Below are positions 43,221-46,844 of a DNA stretch of 46,844 nucleotides, piece after piece (within the stretch, counting starts at the first letter, position 1; each line of letters starts with the position of its first letter). Under the pieces are notes generated by a model. It did no database searches, had not been told where the DNA came from, and worked only from the letters and a program-made list of their open reading frames with translations. The stretch spans positions 1 to 46,844 of the forward strand of contig WGOC01000011.1 in the NCBI GenBank assembly GCA_016124235.1, in the 5' to 3' direction. The position numbers were made by a program, and so were the translations under genes. The stretch comes from a bacterium. GTDB lineage: Bacteria; Verrucomicrobiota; Verrucomicrobiia; Limisphaerales; RI-55.

Positions 43221-43745
43221 ATGGCCTCACCATCATTAGCCGGATTTTTTGAGCAGAAGGTCGTGGTGGGCATCGCCGACATGGCGGTGTCGAACAACCA
43301 GACGCTCACACTGGCGACCTACTCGCTGGGCAGCTGCATCGGCGTGTCGATCTACGATCCGGTGGTCAAGGTCGGCGGCCTGCTGCACGTGATGTTGCCC
43401 GAGTCCAAGATCGACATCGACAAGGCGCAACGCCAGCCGGCGATGTTCATGGACACGGGCATCCCGGCATTATTCCGGGCCGCCTACCAGCTCAAGGCGG
43501 AGAAATACCGGGTGCAAATCTGCGTGGCCGGCGGCGCACAGGTCATGGATGCCAGCGGCTTCTTCAGCATCGGCAAACGGAATTACGAAATGCTCAAATC
43601 GATCCTGAATGAACACAGCCTGAAAATCAGCGCCGAACAAGTGGGCGGTATGGTCAGCCGCTCGATGTATCTGAATCTCGCGACCGGAGAAGTGAAATTG
43701 AAGGTATCCGGACAGGCGGAAGACGTCGTGTTATGCAAGAATTAG
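43221..43745 (+). CDS. cheD: Chemoreceptor glutamine deamidase CheD
   Basis: 174 residues. The catalytic Cys is in YSLGSCIGVSIYD, the His in GGLLHVMLPES and the Thr in the preceding TLATYSLG; KAQRQPAMFMDTGIPAL and VAGGAQVMD are also typical. CheD deamidates glutamines in chemoreceptors and in some bacteria interacts with CheC. No cheC gene is here. The end overlaps the start of the HDOD gene by 13 bases, so they are co-transcribed and probably coupled. Confidence 0.95.
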   Translation: MASPSLAGFFEQKVVVGIADMAVSNNQTLTLATYSLGSCIGVSIYDPVVKVGGLLHVMLPESKIDIDKAQRQPAMFMDTGIPALFRAAYQLKAEKYRVQICVAGGAQVMDASGFFSIGKRNYEMLKSILNEHSLKISAEQVGGMVSRSMYLNLATGEVKLKVSGQAEDVVLCKN

Positions 43746-44587
43746 ACGACTACATCAACAAGGTAAAACACCTGCCACCGGCGCCATTGGTGCTGCCACA
43801 GTTGCTGCCGTTGCTGAACCAGCCGGACATCGACTGCAGCCGCGTGGTGGACGTCATCACTTACGATCAATCGCTCACCGCTGCGGTCATTCAAACCTGC
43901 AATAGCGCGTATTTTGCCGGTCGATCGCCCGTGGACGACCTCCAAGAGGCGATTCAACGCCTCGGCTTTCGTGAGGTCTATCAGGTCGTCCTTGCCGTGA
44001 GCGGTGCACGGGTTTTGGGACCGGCGCAAAAGGGTTATGGCATTGCCGAGGGCGAACTGTGGAAGCACTCGGTCTGCACGGCGGTTGCCGCCCAACTCAT
44101 GGCGGAGGACAAGGGCGAAGACACCAGCGTGGTCTTCACCGCCGCGCTGATGCATGACGTCGGCAAACTGGTCCTGGCAGGCGCCCTCGAAGGCATCTAC
44201 ACGAAGGTCATGGAGGAAACCGAGCAGAATCAGCATTCGCTGCTCGAGTCGGAAAAGAAACTTCTCGGCGTCCAGCATGCCGAGATTGGCGGACGCCTGT
44301 TGGCCCGATGGAAATTCCCCGCAAACCTGGTCAGCGCCGTTTGGTTTCACCATCAACCGGCAGCTGCCAAGCCACACGAAAAACTCGCGTCTTACGTTTA
44401 CCTCGGAAACATGATTGCCCATTTCCTCGGTTTTGGATTTGGCCACCAGGCCTTTGCGCTGCGCGGTCGGGCTGAGGCGTTGGAAATTCTTGGATTTTCG
44501 CCGGATGACCTCGCCCGCTACATGATCAAGACGATCGAGAAATTTGACGAAGTTCAGCGCCTCTTTGGCGCCATGGGAGAAAAATGA
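43733..44587 (+). CDS. HDOD-domain signalling protein
   Basis: 284 residues, the HDOD domain at about 12-205 (LPQLLPLLNQPDIDCSRVVD, VIQTCNSAYF, EAIQRLGFREV) followed by the HD-type motif H141-D142 in ALMHDVGKLVL. HDOD proteins are common in signalling operons, but no enzymatic activity is settled; the residues for metal binding in true HD phosphohydrolases are partly kept here. It overlaps cheD at its start and shares ATGA with the following cheB. Its presence inside a che operon suggests a scaffold or output regulator for that pathway. Confidence 0.92.
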   Translation: MQELDDYINKVKHLPPAPLVLPQLLPLLNQPDIDCSRVVDVITYDQSLTAAVIQTCNSAYFAGRSPVDDLQEAIQRLGFREVYQVVLAVSGARVLGPAQKGYGIAEGELWKHSVCTAVAAQLMAEDKGEDTSVVFTAALMHDVGKLVLAGALEGIYTKVMEETEQNQHSLLESEKKLLGVQHAEIGGRLLARWKFPANLVSAVWFHHQPAAAKPHEKLASYVYLGNMIAHFLGFGFGHQAFALRGRAEALEILGFSPDDLARYMIKTIEKFDEVQRLFGAMGEK

Positions 44588-45675
44588 ACGCACGGCCCAT
44601 TCGCCTGCTGATAGTCGACGACTCCGCGGTCGTCCGGCGAATCCTTTCGGACTCGCTCGCGGATCAGCCGGACATCGAGGTCATTGGGACCGCCATCAAC
44701 CCGTACGAAGCCCGTGACAAGATTCTAGAACTCAAGCCTGACGTACTGACGCTGGATATTGAGATGCCGCTGATGGATGGCCTTACTTTTCTCAAGGTCA
44801 TCATGCAACACCGGCCGATGCCGGTCATCATCGTCAGTTCGCTTGCCGCCGCGGGATCGCACAAAGCCCTCGAAGCTTTGCAGGCCGGCGCCGTGGACAT
44901 CATGCAAAAGCCGGACAGTGCCCGGTTTCACGCGGAAGACACGGCGGTCCTTGCTGAAAAAATCCGCGCGGCCGCACGCAGTCGATTCCGCCGGCAATTG
45001 CCCTCCGAACAAACCCTCTTCACTCGTCGCCACCCCGCCCCGGCCACTGACGAAAGGAAACGGCATTTTGATCCGCGGGACATCATTCTCATCGGTGCCT
45101 CCACGGGTGGTACTGAGGCGATCCGCAAAGTGCTCACTCGATTGAGCACGCAAATTCCACCCATCGTCATCGTCCAGCATATTCCGGCATATTTCTCCGC
45201 CGCGTTCGCCCAACGCCTGAACAGTCTGAGCCAGATTGAAGTCCGCGAAGCTCAAAATGGCGATCGCCCAAAACCGGGCCTGGCGCTGATCGCCCCCGGC
45301 GGGCACCATCTTGTGCTGCGATGGAATGGCGGACATTACGACATCATTTTGAATGACGGCCCCAAATTACACCATCAACGTCCGGCGGTGGATGTGCTTT
45401 TCGAATCTGCAGCAAAATGCGGAGCTGCCCCGAATGCTTTAGCGATGGTATTGACCGGAATGGGTGCCGACGGCGCGGCCGGGTTGCTGAGTTTGAAGAA
45501 CGCCGGGGCGGAGACCCTGGCCCAAGATGAGGAAAGCTGCGTCGTGTTCGGCATGCCGCGGGAAGCCATCCGATTGGGTGCCGCCCGGGAGGTGCTCCCA
45601 ATCGAACGCATGGCCCAACGCATCGAGGAATTTGCGGGGCGCCGGGCGCTAACTTCGTCATCAGCTGCGGTTTAG
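44584..45675 (+). CDS. cheB: Chemotaxis response regulator methylesterase/deamidase CheB (copy 2)
   Basis: 363 residues. Receiver domain with D58 (LTLDIEMPLMDG), and a catalytic domain with S173 (GASTGG), H199 (VQHIPA) and D296 (TGMGADG). All residues for phosphorylation-controlled demethylation are present. It overlaps the HDOD gene by four bases and ends the operon, 10 bases before a terminator. It is clearly a different subgroup from the copy at 31395 (different linker and N-terminal details), which suggests each set serves its own receptors. Confidence 0.95.
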   Translation: MNARPIRLLIVDDSAVVRRILSDSLADQPDIEVIGTAINPYEARDKILELKPDVLTLDIEMPLMDGLTFLKVIMQHRPMPVIIVSSLAAAGSHKALEALQAGAVDIMQKPDSARFHAEDTAVLAEKIRAAARSRFRRQLPSEQTLFTRRHPAPATDERKRHFDPRDIILIGASTGGTEAIRKVLTRLSTQIPPIVIVQHIPAYFSAAFAQRLNSLSQIEVREAQNGDRPKPGLALIAPGGHHLVLRWNGGHYDIILNDGPKLHHQRPAVDVLFESAAKCGAAPNALAMVLTGMGADGAAGLLSLKNAGAETLAQDEESCVVFGMPREAIRLGAAREVLPIERMAQRIEEFAGRRALTSSSAAV

Positions 45676-45685
45676 ACGGGTTCGG

Positions 45686-45705
45686 ACCGGGAAATTCCCG
45701 GTTTT
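45686..45705 (+). terminator. Rho-independent terminator after the second che operon
   Basis: ACCGGGA (45686-45692) pairs with TCCCGGT (45696-45702) around an AAT loop and is followed by TTTC. It begins 11 bases after the cheB stop codon. Confidence 0.75.
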
Positions 45706-45763
45706 CGGCGGATTTCAGACTTGCGTTTTAAGGTGGTGACCCGGAGATTTCGCGACTCGTTTT

Positions 45764-46534
45764 ATGGATCAGCAGCAGCAACCACCGCGCATTAGTCTGG
45801 AAGAGATCGTCGTCTGGCTCGACGAGCGCAAGAAAATCATTTTTACCGTCATCGCCATCATCGGCATTGGCGGTTTGGTTTTCGTCACACGGCAATCCAG
45901 CCGGGAAGGCAAGGAAAACAGGGCCACCGCCGCCCTCTTCCAGCTGCAGGTCGAAACTGGGGCGTCCACGAACACACCAAGCGCCGCGCAATATCAGGCG
46001 CTGCTGCCCAAAGTCGCCGATACGGGAATCGCCCAACACGTCCAGTTGCGCGAAGCAAACAGCCAATTTGCGGCCGGCAAATATGCCGAGGCAGAGTCGG
46101 CCTTCGACACCTTTGTCAAGGAACACCCATCCAGCCCGCTGCTGCCCGAGGCCAATTTTGGTTTGGCCACCAGTCTGGAGGCCCAGAACAAAACCAAGGA
46201 AGCTCTTTCCAAATACCAGGAACTCACAACCCGCTACCCCGATTCGGCGTTCGTCGGTCGGTCCCGGTTAGCCCAGGCAAGGATCTTCGAACAGGAGAAC
46301 GACCAGCAGCAGGCTTTTCGGATTTATCAAGAGCTCGCCTCACAAAATGCCGGCAGTATGAGCCAAATGGGCCAGGCGACGCCGTTGCAGATGGATGCCA
46401 CCATCGCATTCCGCCGACTGCTCAAGGAAAACCCCGGCTTGATGCAAACCAATGCGCCGGCTGCTTCGCCCACGCCGAGCATCGCTCCCACACAGCTTCC
46501 GACCGCTCTGCCGACGAAACCGCCCGGCTCTTAA
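45764..46534 (+). CDS. Membrane-anchored TPR protein (YfgM/BamD-like)
   Basis: 256 residues. A single membrane segment lies at about 27-44 (IFTVIAIIGIGGLVFVT), after a short cytoplasmic part. The outer part has two to three TPR motifs at about 85-195 (REANSQFAAGKYAEAESAFD, FGLATSLEAQNKTKEALSKYQ, AQARIFEQENDQQQAFRIYQ). The C-terminal 40 residues are Pro/Thr/Ala-rich and presumably disordered. Such proteins act as periplasmic scaffolds near envelope-assembly or secretion machines; no specific role is evident. It has a terminator just upstream, so its promoter lies in 45706-45763. It is followed after 85 bases by the UDP-glucose dehydrogenase gene. Confidence 0.85.
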   Translation: MDQQQQPPRISLEEIVVWLDERKKIIFTVIAIIGIGGLVFVTRQSSREGKENRATAALFQLQVETGASTNTPSAAQYQALLPKVADTGIAQHVQLREANSQFAAGKYAEAESAFDTFVKEHPSSPLLPEANFGLATSLEAQNKTKEALSKYQELTTRYPDSAFVGRSRLAQARIFEQENDQQQAFRIYQELASQNAGSMSQMGQATPLQMDATIAFRRLLKENPGLMQTNAPAASPTPSIAPTQLPTALPTKPPGS

Positions 46535-46619
46535 TGGGACCATTGGAATTGTTCGGCCGAGCGCTTGTCGTGATTGCCTCAAAATCAGCGGTAACGAGGC
46601 GAATCTGTTATAGTATTTA

Positions 46620-46844
46620 ATGAGACTGGCAATCATCGGAACGGGTTATGTGGGTTTGGTGACAGGGACGTGTTTTGCCGAAGTGGGGCATGAGGTGACC
46701 TGCGTGGACAACGACGTCCGCAAGGTCCAGATGCTCCGCGCCGGCGGGATTCCCATCTACGAACCCGGGCTGGAGGAATTGGTCAAAAAGAACGTCGCCG
46801 CCGGCCGCCTCAAGTTCACCGACAGCACCGAGGAAGGCGTCCAG
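46620..46844 (+). CDS. UDP-glucose 6-dehydrogenase, start only (cut by the window end)
   Basis: 75 codons are visible, running off the end of the window. The translation opens [20 protein letters not shown], then [12 protein letters not shown] and [16 protein letters not shown], which are the NAD-binding loop and second conserved block of the UDP-glucose/GDP-mannose dehydrogenase family. The product would be UDP-glucuronate for envelope or exopolysaccharide. Because the gene is cut, a related nucleotide-sugar dehydrogenase cannot be excluded. A TATAGT hexamer (46609-46614) ends five bases before the ATG and would place the transcription start on the ATG itself, so the mRNA may be leaderless. 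Confidence 0.92.
   Translation, partial: MRLAIIGTGYVGLVTGTCFAEVGHEVTCVDNDVRKVQMLRAGGIPIYEPGLEELVKKNVAAGRLKFTDSTEEGVQ

Noticed and set aside
43742..44593. 283-codon minus-strand frame antisense to the HDOD gene
   Set aside because: Mirror of a well-identified HDOD protein; no family match of its own.

Overview
The window looks like a chromosomal segment of a Verrucomicrobiota bacterium, probably from the Pedosphaera-like side of the phylum. This rests on gene content, not on a marker gene; there is no rRNA or tRNA. The evidence is: a type II pseudopilin with the H-X9-DG C-terminal motif; a secreted Asp-box propeller protein with an Ig-like domain; a DUF1080 lipoprotein; and a palindromic repeat whose translation reads TGVSPV...RQNACPT, a pattern I associate with this phylum. 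Genes for outer-membrane lipid A-core sugars (KdsB, HldD-like) and Mla-type lipid transport indicate a Gram-negative envelope.

Layout. 0-1.9 kb: pseudopilin with a strong terminator, then an ECF sigma factor with a small partner gene. 1.9-5.7 kb: a very large PAS/receiver/HPt membrane sensor that has no histidine kinase domain. 6-8.3 kb: secreted propeller protein. 8.4-11.3 kb: a four-gene minus-strand operon holding an EboE-like protein, an EboB-like TatD hydrolase, a membrane protein and a small protein, that is, a partial ebo metabolite-traffic cluster. 11.4-18.6 kb: pyrG, a zinc-ribbon DUF2007-like protein, a transposase remnant, an MBL-fold hydrolase, gamma carbonic anhydrase, kdsB, a secreted lysine-rich protein and pssA. 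18.6-26.4 kb: an Mla-like lipid transport operon (unknown protein, MlaE, MlaF, MlaD), an HpnN-like RND exporter and yebC, with a candidate small RNA between the two units. 26.5-30.7 kb: sufE, fdhD, a DUF1080 lipoprotein, and a metallopeptidase/ATP-grasp pair.

31.0-33.3 kb: cheY-cheB-cheR. 33.6-37.3 kb: an M29-like aminopeptidase, a LarA-type racemase and a sialidase-like protein. 37.7-39.6 kb: a sugar-kinase/MurQ fusion carrying an in-frame repeat element. 39.7-42.2 kb: HldD-like epimerase, membrane protein, trpF. 42.4-45.7 kb: a second chemosensory set, cheR-cheD-HDOD-cheB. 45.8 kb to the end: a TPR membrane protein and the start of a UDP-glucose dehydrogenase gene.

Functional themes are envelope building (kdsB, hldD, ugd, pssA, mla, HpnN-like), peptidoglycan recycling (kinase-MurQ), and signalling (two adaptation-enzyme sets without CheA, CheW or a receptor, plus a kinase-less sensor). 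The most unusual items are the partial ebo operon, the peptidase/ATP-grasp pair, the small-RNA candidate, the kinase-less sensor, and the palindromic repeats that supply stop codons and a protein linker.
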